The translations under genes were made by a program, and so were the position numbers. Shown piece after piece: positions 51,044 to 59,118 of a DNA stretch of 64,000 nt; within the stretch, counting starts at the first letter, position 1; each line of letters starts with the position of its first letter. The stretch spans positions 868,001-932,000 of the forward strand of contig NZ_CP081149.1 of the NCBI RefSeq assembly GCF_019665785.1, in the 5' to 3' direction. The stretch comes from Deefgea piscis. Its GTDB lineage: Bacteria; Pseudomonadota; Gammaproteobacteria; Burkholderiales; Chitinibacteraceae. The notes under the pieces are model-generated. The model worked only from the letters and a program-made list of their open reading frames with translations, did no database searches and was not told the origin of the DNA.

Positions 51044-52570
51044 ATGAATAAAGACTACCTCGAACGAACACTCTCAGCCCGTGTATACGATGTTGCGATT
51101 GAATCGCCGCTAGAGCACGCTCCGAATTTATCTCGTCGTATTGGAAATACGGTGTATTTCAAGCGCGAAGATATGCAGCCCGTGTTCTCGTTTAAAATTC
51201 GTGGCGCATATAACAAAATGGTGCAGTTATCACGCGCTGATTTAGAGCGTGGTGTGATTGCCGCTTCGGCAGGTAATCACGCGCAAGGTGTGGCGATGGC
51301 TGCGCAATATTTAAAGTGCCGCGCAACGATTGTGATGCCCGCGACTGCGCCGCGCATTAAAGTGGATGCGGTAACGCGCCGTGGTGCTGAAGTGGTGCTC
51401 ATTGGTGATTCTTATTCTGATTGCTACGAACATGCGATGAAATTGGCGGCGCAATCGGGGGCCACTTTTGTTCATCCTTACGATGATCCTGATGTGATTG
51501 CCGGGCAGGGCACAGTGGCGATGGAAATTTTACGCCAACATCCTGATCCAATTGACGCGGTGTTTATTCCTGTCGGCGGTGGTGGCTTGCTAGCGGGCAT
51601 GGCGGCATATATCAAACGTTTACGCCCAGAAGTTAAAGTCATTGGCGTTGAGCCCACCGATGCCAATGCAATGTATTTATCACTTAAATTGGGCGAGCGT
51701 ATTACTTTGCCGCAAGTGGGTATTTTTGCTGACGGTGTGGCGGTCAAGCAAGTGGGCGAAGAAACATTCCGCTTATCGCAAGAGTTTGTTGATGATGTGA
51801 TCTTGGTTGATACCGACGCGATGTGCGCGGCGATTAAAGACGTTTTTGAAGATAATCGCTCGATTTTAGAGCCCGCAGGCGCATTGGCCATTGCCGGCAT
51901 GAAGGCGTGGGCGGCGCGCGAAGGCGCTCAAGATCAAACTTTTGTGGCGATTGCTTCTGGCGCCAATATGAATTTCGATCGCTTGCGCTATGTGGCCGAG
52001 CAAGCCGAAATGGGTGAGCAGCGCGAAGCGATTATGGTGGTCACCGTGCCAGAAAAACCGGGCAGTTTCCGCACCTTCTGCAGCTTGATTGGCGCGCGTA
52101 ATGTCACTGAATTTAATTACCGCTACGCCAAAGAAAGCGAAGCGCATGTGTTTGTTGGCTTGTCGATTCAGCATCGCTCAGAAGTAGTCGATTTAATTGC
52201 CACGCTGGCGAGCCATGAATTGGCGGCGGTGGATTTAACCGACAATGAATTGGCTAAATTGCATATTCGCCATTTAGTCGGTGGACATGCGCCGCAAGCG
52301 GTGAATGAGCGCTTGATTCGTTTTGAATTTCCAGAACGCCCAGGCGCATTGTTGAATTTTTTAAATGGCATGAGCGACAACTGGAATATTTCTTTATTTC
52401 ATTATCGTAATCATGGCGCGGATTATGGTCGGGTCTTGGTGGGGATTCAGGTGCCGCCAAGTGATGACGTTGAATTTAATGCCTTCCTAACGCGCTTGGC
52501 TTATCCGTATTGGCTAGAGACGCATAATTTGGCGTATCAGTTATTTTTGGGCACCGAAGCGGTGAATTGA
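51044..52570 (+). CDS. ilvA: Threonine ammonia-lyase, biosynthetic
   Basis: 508 aa PLP enzyme. Schiff-base Lys51 in SFKIRGAYNKM, PLP-phosphate loop PVGGGGLLAG, and two ACT-like regulatory domains in the C-terminal third (ending near 420 and 505) for isoleucine inhibition. It deaminates threonine to 2-oxobutyrate, the precursor consumed by ilvIHC at 29554-33053. Single gene. Confidence 0.96.
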   Translation: MNKDYLERTLSARVYDVAIESPLEHAPNLSRRIGNTVYFKREDMQPVFSFKIRGAYNKMVQLSRADLERGVIAASAGNHAQGVAMAAQYLKCRATIVMPATAPRIKVDAVTRRGAEVVLIGDSYSDCYEHAMKLAAQSGATFVHPYDDPDVIAGQGTVAMEILRQHPDPIDAVFIPVGGGGLLAGMAAYIKRLRPEVKVIGVEPTDANAMYLSLKLGERITLPQVGIFADGVAVKQVGEETFRLSQEFVDDVILVDTDAMCAAIKDVFEDNRSILEPAGALAIAGMKAWAAREGAQDQTFVAIASGANMNFDRLRYVAEQAEMGEQREAIMVVTVPEKPGSFRTFCSLIGARNVTEFNYRYAKESEAHVFVGLSIQHRSEVVDLIATLASHELAAVDLTDNELAKLHIRHLVGGHAPQAVNERLIRFEFPERPGALLNFLNGMSDNWNISLFHYRNHGADYGRVLVGIQVPPSDDVEFNAFLTRLAYPYWLETHNLAYQLFLGTEAVN

Positions 52571-52728
52571 TTTTAATCTGACTATTTTTGTTATTTTGAT
52601 GGCAGGTGTTGTTTGACACTTGCCATTTTTTTATGACGCTGTTCTTTTGTAACCATATCACTTTATAGTGGCATGTAATCCTTTGCGCGCAGTGCAAAGC
52701 ATCATCATTGCCTAATCAATAGAGTGTT

Positions 52729-54918
52729 ATGTTTAAGCTAAAAAAATACACTGTTTTTATCGTTACGCTATTGCTTGGCCTATTGTTAACCGCTGCGAGT
52801 ATTAGTTTGTATTATTGGCAGGCCATTAATTTGGCGAATGGGCGCTGGCAGCAAAGCCAAGATCAGTTATTGGATCAATTTCGGACGCAATTATTACTGG
52901 CCCAGTCCGATTTGCAGCTTATTCAAGCGGCTTTTATCGCGCAAAATCAACTTTCTCCCGAGCAATTCAATCAATTGCAATTACAAAGTCAATCGCGAAA
53001 AATCAGCGCAGGCGTGCTGGCGATGGGCTTTGTGCGCCCGGTTTCTGCTGACTTTTTGAGCCAATATATTGAGCAAAATCGCAGCGATACCCGCTTTGCC
53101 ACAGAGTTTTATTCGGTATTTGATGTCGCTAGCCCGCAGCAAAAAGAAGCTTTACAGATTGTGGATATGCTCAGCCCACTCAATAGTACGACTGCGCAGT
53201 GGTTGGGTTTTAATTTGGCACATAATGCAGCGTTTAAACGCGCTTTAGAGCGTGCCAAAAGTAGTGGTCAGCCGTGGATGAGTGATGGCTTTACCGCCAG
53301 CTTAGTGCGCACTGAGTCTTTGGTGATTTATTTACCGATTTATCGCAGTTTATTTAATTCGAGCACGCCCGCATTAAGATCGAGCAATTACTTGGGCAGC
53401 GCGATTGTTTTACTACAAACCAAACCTTTTTTTGCCGCGCTAGATCGCTTGGCCGCAGCGGCTGGCTTGGCTTTTCGCGTAGTGGATCATGGCGCAATTG
53501 ATGCTGTGGCGCGCTCCGCCGCTGCGGCAAAAATACGCTATAGCTCGAGTAATTTTCAGCCAGATGCCAGTTCAGGCCTGATGCTGGCACCGCTGAATGT
53601 GTTGGGTCGGCAATGGCGGTTTGAATTTCAACCCATCGCCAGTGCACTGAGTTTGCAGCAAATGCAGTTTATGGCATGGCTGGCAGTTTTGGGTCTGGCG
53701 TTCAGCCTGTTGTTGGCCAGCTTATTACAGCGCCGCAATCGTTTGCCGCAGCCGGTATTGGATGACAACGTGGACAAGCAAAATTTGCGTTTAATTCAGG
53801 AGCTACCAACGCGGACATTACTTGAAGCGGTGAGTGACCCTTTGATATTGCGCGATGCTCGCGGGCAAATTACTTACGCCAATGCCGTAGCCGAGTTGCG
53901 CTTGGGCCAGCATGACCGTAGTTTGCTGGGCTCCATTGAGGCGGTATTTGACGCGGCTGAATTAGGGCGATTAAGCATGCCGCAGCAACTGATGGTGAGC
54001 CATATTGATCGCGATGAACAAATGCGGCAGTACGAACTGATGCTCAAACCCTTGCGGGACGACCGCTTGCAGTGGATTGGTACGGTGATGCAAGCACGCG
54101 ATATTAGCGCCAGTGCGGCCACGATTAAATCTCTGCGTGAGCAAGTTGAGCGCTTAAGCATGATGGTGGAGATTTCCAATGACTGGTTTTGGGAACAAGA
54201 CCCTGAAGGGCGATTTACTGCGGTGTCGGGCGGGTTTTTTACCGACTTGGACATTAACCCTGCGCTGTTTATTGGTAAATGTCGCTGGGAGCTGGGGCAC
54301 GGCGGTTTATCAGCTGCGCAATGGGCGGCGCATCGTGCCGTATTGGCATCGCAACAAGCGTATCGTGATTTTGAATATCAAACCGAATTGAATCAGCAGG
54401 CGCTGCATTTAAGCGTTTCGGGGCGGCCGGTGTTTGACCATAACGGTGAATTTATCGGCTACCGTGGCGTGGGCCGCAATGTAACGGCGATTCGCTTGGC
54501 GCAAGCGGCGCTCTTGGCTGAGCAGCAGCGCGCCCAAGCTACTTTGGCCTCGATTGTTGATGGGGTAGTGACGACGGATTTAAACGGCCGGATTTATTAT
54601 CTAAATCCTGTTGCATCCGCCTTATTGGGTTGGGAACCAGAAATGGCGCAAGGGCAATATTTAAGCTCGGTTTACCAAACCATCGACGCTAAAACGCGCT
54701 TGCCGCTGGCTGGCTTAGCGGCATTGGCGTTACAAAATTCAGCATCAGGCCACGGTGCACGGCGCAGTATTTTACTCAATAAGCTTGGCCTGCATTTTTA
54801 TATTGAAGAAAGCGCCGCGCGAATTCGCGACGATGCGCATGGCACTTTGGGCGCTGTTTTGGTGTTTCGTGATATTAGTAATTGGCAGGATGAAGAGGCG
54901 AGCGTTTTTGGTTTTTAG
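52729..54918 (+). CDS. CHASE-PAS sensor protein without an output domain
   Basis: 729 aa. A first membrane helix (9-31) precedes a periplasmic CHASE-type sensor (about 45-310), a second helix (about 318-340) and three PAS domains (about 360-470, 480-600, 610-720). The last PAS ends VLVFRDISNWQDEEASVFGF, where a GGDEF, EAL or kinase domain would normally begin, and there the protein stops. The first base of palindrome copy g follows the stop codon directly. It is probably a truncated signalling protein; a stand-alone sensor that acts through a partner is the alternative. Confidence 0.85.
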   Translation: MFKLKKYTVFIVTLLLGLLLTAASISLYYWQAINLANGRWQQSQDQLLDQFRTQLLLAQSDLQLIQAAFIAQNQLSPEQFNQLQLQSQSRKISAGVLAMGFVRPVSADFLSQYIEQNRSDTRFATEFYSVFDVASPQQKEALQIVDMLSPLNSTTAQWLGFNLAHNAAFKRALERAKSSGQPWMSDGFTASLVRTESLVIYLPIYRSLFNSSTPALRSSNYLGSAIVLLQTKPFFAALDRLAAAAGLAFRVVDHGAIDAVARSAAAAKIRYSSSNFQPDASSGLMLAPLNVLGRQWRFEFQPIASALSLQQMQFMAWLAVLGLAFSLLLASLLQRRNRLPQPVLDDNVDKQNLRLIQELPTRTLLEAVSDPLILRDARGQITYANAVAELRLGQHDRSLLGSIEAVFDAAELGRLSMPQQLMVSHIDRDEQMRQYELMLKPLRDDRLQWIGTVMQARDISASAATIKSLREQVERLSMMVEISNDWFWEQDPEGRFTAVSGGFFTDLDINPALFIGKCRWELGHGGLSAAQWAAHRAVLASQQAYRDFEYQTELNQQALHLSVSGRPVFDHNGEFIGYRGVGRNVTAIRLAQAALLAEQQRAQATLASIVDGVVTTDLNGRIYYLNPVASALLGWEPEMAQGQYLSSVYQTIDAKTRLPLAGLAALALQNSASGHGARRSILLNKLGLHFYIEESAARIRDDAHGTLGAVLVFRDISNWQDEEASVFGF

Positions 54919-54967
54919 GGGTATTGCTTGCAAGGCTTTTATATTCGCAGGTTTGAAGTAAATACGT
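54919..54967. repeat. 49-nt GGGTAT palindrome, copy g
   Basis: A degenerate copy: GGGTATTGCTTGCAAGGCTT... matches copy d across its length (51-nt alignment including TAAATAC-TTG at the end). It begins on the base after the TAG of the CHASE-PAS gene. Confidence 0.7.
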
Positions 54968-55307
54968 TGATAATTTAGTGATGACTTGCTGTCGATGGTT
55001 TTAAGTGCCTACGGCACGGTTATTTACAGTCGCAGTCAGTGGCGGCCCCATCTTTCTTTGTCTCGCCAAAGAAAGATGGGGAAAGAAAGGCGATTTTGAT
55101 CTCGCCCAGCTCCGCTGTTCCCTCGATCGATCGTGAGCCAAACGGTAATGCTTTTGTTTCTGACTCACTCGGTGCGCTTAAACGGGTTTTTAAGCCCCAG
55201 ATCAACGAGCGCGGCACGGCATCACACTCAATCTTGCCCGCTCTATCAGTTCATCACTGAACGCGCGTCGTGCTGGGCGGGCAATGTTGTTGGCGACTTA
55301 AGCGTGC
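54968..55307. other. Gap with 15-bp hairpin and repeat-like sequence
   Basis: 55046-55060 and 55067-55081 are perfect 15-bp inverted repeats (CCCCATCTTTCTTTG). The following 200 nt has open frames in several phases without ribosome-binding sites and reads like the dispersed intergenic repeats known from other proteobacteria. I see no gene. Confidence 0.5.
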
Positions 55308-56240
55308 TTAGTCGGCCAGACCTTCAAACAGTTTGGTGGATAAATAGCGCTCGCCAAATGATGGAATAATGATCGCAATCAGCTTGCCAGCGTTTTCTGG
55401 GCGTTTGGCCACTTGTAACGCCGCCCAGACTGCCGCACCAGCTGAAATGCCGCATAAGATGCCTTCTTGTGTTGCCATTAAGCGGGCGGTGGCAAAGGCA
55501 TCGTCATTACTTACGCCAATCACTTCATCGTAAATTTCGGTATTGAGCACTTTAGGTACAAATCCAGCACCAATGCCTTGAATCGGATGTGGGCCTTTAG
55601 CGCCGCCAGATAACACTGGGCTAGCTTCTGGCTCAATTGCAATCGCTTGAAACGATGGCTTTTTGGCTTTAAGCACTTCGGCAACGCCGGTAATCGTGCC
55701 GCCGGTGCCGACGCCAGCAACCAAGATATCAATCTGCCCATCGGTGTCTTCCCACAATTCAATCGCCGTGGTTTGGCGGTGAATTTCTGGATTGGCTGGG
55801 TTTTCAAACTGCTGTGGCATTAAGTAATTGGCGTTTTCTTCTGCGAGTGCTTTGGCTTTGGCAATCGCGCCGCCCATGCCATCTGGCCCCGGCGTTAAAA
55901 TCAGCTCAGCACCATAACCACGCAATAAAGCACGGCGCTCTTTAGACATGGTTTCTGGCATGGTTAACACCAATTTATACCCGCGCGCGGCGCACACCAT
56001 CGCCAAACCAATCCCGGTATTGCCCGAGGTCGGTTCAACAATCACCGTATCGGCGTGGATGAGGCCGGCTTTTTCGGCGGCGTCAATCATGCTCACGGCA
56101 ATCCGATCTTTAACCGAGTGCGATGGATTCATGTATTCAAGCTTGGCGACCAAGGTGGCCACGCAGCCTTCTGTAATGCGGTTGAGTTTAACCAATGGGG
56201 TGTGGCCGATTAGTTCAGTCACATTGTTCGCGATCTTCAT
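55308..56240 (-). CDS. cysK: Cysteine synthase A (O-acetylserine thiol-lyase)
   Basis: 310 aa PLP enzyme. Lys44 in NPSHSVKDR is the Schiff base, [10 protein letters not shown] binds substrate, GTGGTITG holds the PLP phosphate, and GISAGAAV follows near the C-terminus. It makes cysteine from O-acetylserine and sulfide. Single gene; 93 nt separate its start from divergent cca. Confidence 0.95.
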   Translation of the reverse strand: MKIANNVTELIGHTPLVKLNRITEGCVATLVAKLEYMNPSHSVKDRIAVSMIDAAEKAGLIHADTVIVEPTSGNTGIGLAMVCAARGYKLVLTMPETMSKERRALLRGYGAELILTPGPDGMGGAIAKAKALAEENANYLMPQQFENPANPEIHRQTTAIELWEDTDGQIDILVAGVGTGGTITGVAEVLKAKKPSFQAIAIEPEASPVLSGGAKGPHPIQGIGAGFVPKVLNTEIYDEVIGVSNDDAFATARLMATQEGILCGISAGAAVWAALQVAKRPENAGKLIAIIIPSFGERYLSTKLFEGLAD

Positions 56241-56333
56241 AGCAGCTCCAGCTAAAATTAAACGGCAATCTGCAGATTGTAGACGGTATTATGTGCACAG
56301 TTAAAAGCACTTTTTTGCCTAAGGAAAGAAGCA

Positions 56334-57548
56334 ATGCAGATATACCGTGTTGGCGGCGCTGTGCGTGATCGTTTATTGGGCTTGCCAGTCAAAGACATCG
56401 ATTGGGTGGTCGTTGGTAGTACGCCACAAGCGATGCTCGATTTGGGCTATCAAGCCGTGGGAAAGGACTTTCCGGTTTTCTTGCACCCTAAAACACATCA
56501 AGAGTATGCGTTGGCACGCCTTGAGCGTAAAAGCGGCCATGGCTATACCGGCTTTGAAGTTCACGCTAGCCCCGATGTGACACTCGAAGAAGACCTGCTG
56601 CGCCGTGATTTAACCATCAACGCCATTGCCGAGGACGAGCACGGCAACTTAATCGATCCGTATGCTGGGCAGGCTGATTTGGCCGCCAAAATATTACGCC
56701 ATGTTTCGCCCGCTTTTGCCGAAGATCCGGTGCGAATCTTACGACTAGCACGATTTGCGGCGCGATTTGGCTTTAGTGTTGCCGATGAAACCATGGCCTT
56801 AATGCGGCAAATGGTTAGCGAGGGTGAAGTCGATCATTTAGTCGCTGAGCGCGTTTGGCAAGAAATGGCCAAAGGCTTAATGGAAGATCGACCGAGTTTA
56901 ATGTTTGCCATTTTGCGCGAATGTGGCGCTTTAGCCAAAATTGCGCCAGAGATCGACGCACTATGGGGCGTACCACAGCGCGCCGATTACCATCCAGAGG
57001 TCGATACCGGCCTGCATACCATGCTGGTGCTGGACTATTGCGCCGCGCAGGGCTGGCCTTTGGCGACGCGCTTTGCCGCGCTCGGCCACGATTTGGGCAA
57101 AGCCACAACGCCAGCCGATGTTTTGCCGCGCCATATCGGTCATGAAGCTCGCGGTGTGCCGCTGGTGGAGGCGCTGTGCCAGCGCTTGCGAGTGCCCACT
57201 GAATGTAAAGAATTGGCCGTTTTGGTCTGCCGTGAACATACCTTGGTGCATACCGCCGAGCAATTGCGCTCCGAAACGTTATGCGCTTTATTCATGCGCT
57301 GCGATGCTTTGCGCAGGCCGGACCGATTTAAACAATTGCTTGACGCATGTTTGGCCGATGCACGCGGTCGCTGGCAGTTTGAGCATTGTGACTATCCACA
57401 GCACAGCTATTTGTTGTATTTGCGTGATGTAGTCGCTGCGGTGGATGCGGGGGCGATTGCTGCGCAATGTTCGCAGCCGCAAGAAATCGCCAAAGCAGTA
57501 CAAGCCGCCCGAATTGCCGCTATTGCCCAAGCTAAGCTAGCGCCTTGA
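56334..57548 (+). CDS. cca: Multifunctional CCA protein (tRNA nucleotidyltransferase with HD domain)
   Basis: 404 aa. Class II nucleotidyltransferase: YRVGGAVRDRLLGL with the catalytic pair D21 and D23, then RRDLTINAIA and DPVRILRLARFAARF. A C-terminal HD domain (ALGHDLGKATTP) adds phosphatase/phosphodiesterase activity as in E. coli. It repairs or adds tRNA 3' CCA ends. The tRNA genes here already encode CCA. Confidence 0.95.
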   Translation: MQIYRVGGAVRDRLLGLPVKDIDWVVVGSTPQAMLDLGYQAVGKDFPVFLHPKTHQEYALARLERKSGHGYTGFEVHASPDVTLEEDLLRRDLTINAIAEDEHGNLIDPYAGQADLAAKILRHVSPAFAEDPVRILRLARFAARFGFSVADETMALMRQMVSEGEVDHLVAERVWQEMAKGLMEDRPSLMFAILRECGALAKIAPEIDALWGVPQRADYHPEVDTGLHTMLVLDYCAAQGWPLATRFAALGHDLGKATTPADVLPRHIGHEARGVPLVEALCQRLRVPTECKELAVLVCREHTLVHTAEQLRSETLCALFMRCDALRRPDRFKQLLDACLADARGRWQFEHCDYPQHSYLLYLRDVVAAVDAGAIAAQCSQPQEIAKAVQAARIAAIAQAKLAP

Positions 57549-57631
57549 TGCCGCATGCTGAGCAATGATGGGTTGAAATCACCTGTTTTTAGCTGCTGAT
57601 TTTAAATTTGAATGATGGCCTATGGTGTTAA

Positions 57632-57667
57632 TGCCGTTCACTTAAGCCAAGTGAGCGGCATTTTTTT
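57632..57667 (+). terminator. cca terminator
   Basis: A 12-bp stem TGCCGTTCACTT/AAGTGAGCGGCA (one G-U), 5-nt loop, seven T. Confidence 0.9.
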
Positions 57668-57694
57668 CCTCTATTTCATTGCTGGTGTCGCTTT

Positions 57695-57780
57695 TGACGC
57701 AAAGGTACAGAGAAATCAATAGAAAAACCCTGAATTTCCTCCGCGTCTCTGTGCCTCTGCGTCAGCTTTTCAGGGTTTGT
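57695..57780. repeat. Nested inverted repeat (CTCTGTGCCTCTGCGT type)
   Basis: TGACGCAAAGGTACAGAG (57695-57712) pairs with CTCTGTGCCTCTGCGTCA (57747-57764) with two G-U pairs; a second pair AACCCTGAA/TTCAGGGTT overlaps it. It resembles a dispersed intergenic repeat. Confidence 0.65.
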
Positions 57781-57889
57781 CGTTAAGTGAACTGTATTTG
57801 GCCTATGGTGTGGGTTTATATCGTGTGCGATGGGTTGTTTGAATTTTTATTGTCAGTATTTGTTAAGAAATTTTTAGTCGCTATAGACG

Positions 57890-57917
57890 GCACTCTCGCT
57901 GGAGAGTGCTTTTTTTT
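57890..57917 (+). terminator. Strong terminator in the leader of the FIST operon
   Basis: A perfect 8-bp stem GCACTCTC/GAGAGTGC, GCTG loop, eight T. An A8 tract (57923-57930) just after could pair with the T-run. It may be an attenuator for the FIST operon, or simply a second stop for cca transcription. Confidence 0.85.
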
Positions 57918-57972
57918 CGGCGAAAAAAAATGCTTTTGCTAAGCTGAATCATCCATGTTGCGAGGCAATATA

Positions 57973-59118
57973 ATGAAAGTTACTCAGATTAAAGTCAGCA
58001 ATATTAATGATTTAAATGGGAAAATAGCAGATATAAGTCAGATAGACCCCCATTTCTTACTGGTTTTTGCCAGTCGAGCCTTATTGAGCGATACGCAATG
58101 GTTTAGTCAGTTGCGCCAGTATTTTCCAACAGCGGCCTTATTGGGCTGTTCAACCGCTGGTGAGATTGCCTATGACGGCGTCGATGATGATTGCTGCGTG
58201 ATCACGGCAGTACATTGGCTAGCCGGAGTCCCTTTTTGTGCGATCACACAATTGGCAGGAATGGCCGACAGCGAGGCCGCAGGGCGGCGACTGGCCGAGG
58301 CACTCAATCCGCATCCACTGGGTGGCGTACTGGTATTGGGCCAAGGGGTCGAAATTAATGGCAGCGCCTTGGTACAAGGCTTGATTGCCAATTTAACCGC
58401 CAAGGTGCCAGTCATGGGCGGGCTCGCAGGAGATGGCACTGCATTTAGCCAAACCTTGGTGCTCAGCAATGAAGGAATTGCCAGCAATACTATTGTTGCC
58501 ATGGCCATTGCGCCTGAGATTGCGGTGGGGCATGGCTCATTTGGTGGCTGGCAGCCTTTTGGTCCTGCCCGGCGAGTTACGCGCAGTGTGGACAATGTGC
58601 TGTATGAGCTCGATGGCGAGCAGGCGCTGGATGTGTATAAGAATTACCTTGGTGAATACGCCGCGCAATTACCCTCATCGGGCTTGCTGTTTCCATTTGA
58701 AATGCTTGGGCAAGATCATCAGGCAATGGGGGTGGTGCGGACTATCTTGGGCGTGAATGAGGACGATGGCAGCTTGATATTGGCGGGCGATATTGTGGCC
58801 GATGGTTATTTACGGCTGATGCACGCCAGTAATGACGCGCTGATTGAAGGCGCAGAAGCCGCCGCCCATGCCGCACAAATGGTGGTGACGCCAGCCGATC
58901 AAAGTTTGGGCTTATTGGTTAGTTGTGTGGGGAGAAAGCTGGTAATGGGCAGCCGAGTCGATGAAGAAGTTGAAGCGGTTGCCGATGTTTTTGGTCAGCA
59001 TGTGACCCTGGCTGGGTTTTATTCTTACGGTGAAATCAGCCCGTTTGTGAGCTCAACGGAATGCAAATTACACAATCAGACCATGACGATTACGACATTG
59101 AGTGAGCCGCAAGTATGA
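57973..59118 (+). CDS. FIST-domain sensor, NosP-like
   Basis: About 381 aa from ATG 57973 with GAGG 7 nt upstream; the frame is open from 57955. FIST N domain (about 20-215, LLGCSTAGEIAYDGV near residue 56, MGGLAGDG) and FIST C domain (about 220-370, GLLVSCVGRKLVMG, GFYSYGEISPF) fill the protein; no membrane segment. FIST proteins next to a hybrid kinase are known as NosP, heme-based nitric-oxide sensors that control the kinase. That function is inferred from context, not from a visible heme ligand. It overlaps the kinase gene by 4 nt. Confidence 0.85.
   Translation: MKVTQIKVSNINDLNGKIADISQIDPHFLLVFASRALLSDTQWFSQLRQYFPTAALLGCSTAGEIAYDGVDDDCCVITAVHWLAGVPFCAITQLAGMADSEAAGRRLAEALNPHPLGGVLVLGQGVEINGSALVQGLIANLTAKVPVMGGLAGDGTAFSQTLVLSNEGIASNTIVAMAIAPEIAVGHGSFGGWQPFGPARRVTRSVDNVLYELDGEQALDVYKNYLGEYAAQLPSSGLLFPFEMLGQDHQAMGVVRTILGVNEDDGSLILAGDIVADGYLRLMHASNDALIEGAEAAAHAAQMVVTPADQSLGLLVSCVGRKLVMGSRVDEEVEAVADVFGQHVTLAGFYSYGEISPFVSSTECKLHNQTMTITTLSEPQV

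Larger units (their letters stand above)
57549..57972. other. 424-nt gap with two terminators and a nested palindrome
   Basis: It holds the cca terminator (57632), a nested inverted repeat (57695-57780), then a second strong terminator (57890) only about 56 nt ahead of the FIST gene start. No gene is visible. Confidence 0.6.

Noticed and set aside
55039..55260. 73-aa plus-strand frame
   Set aside because: It overlaps a 15-bp hairpin and repeat-like DNA and has no ribosome-binding site; frames are open on both strands.
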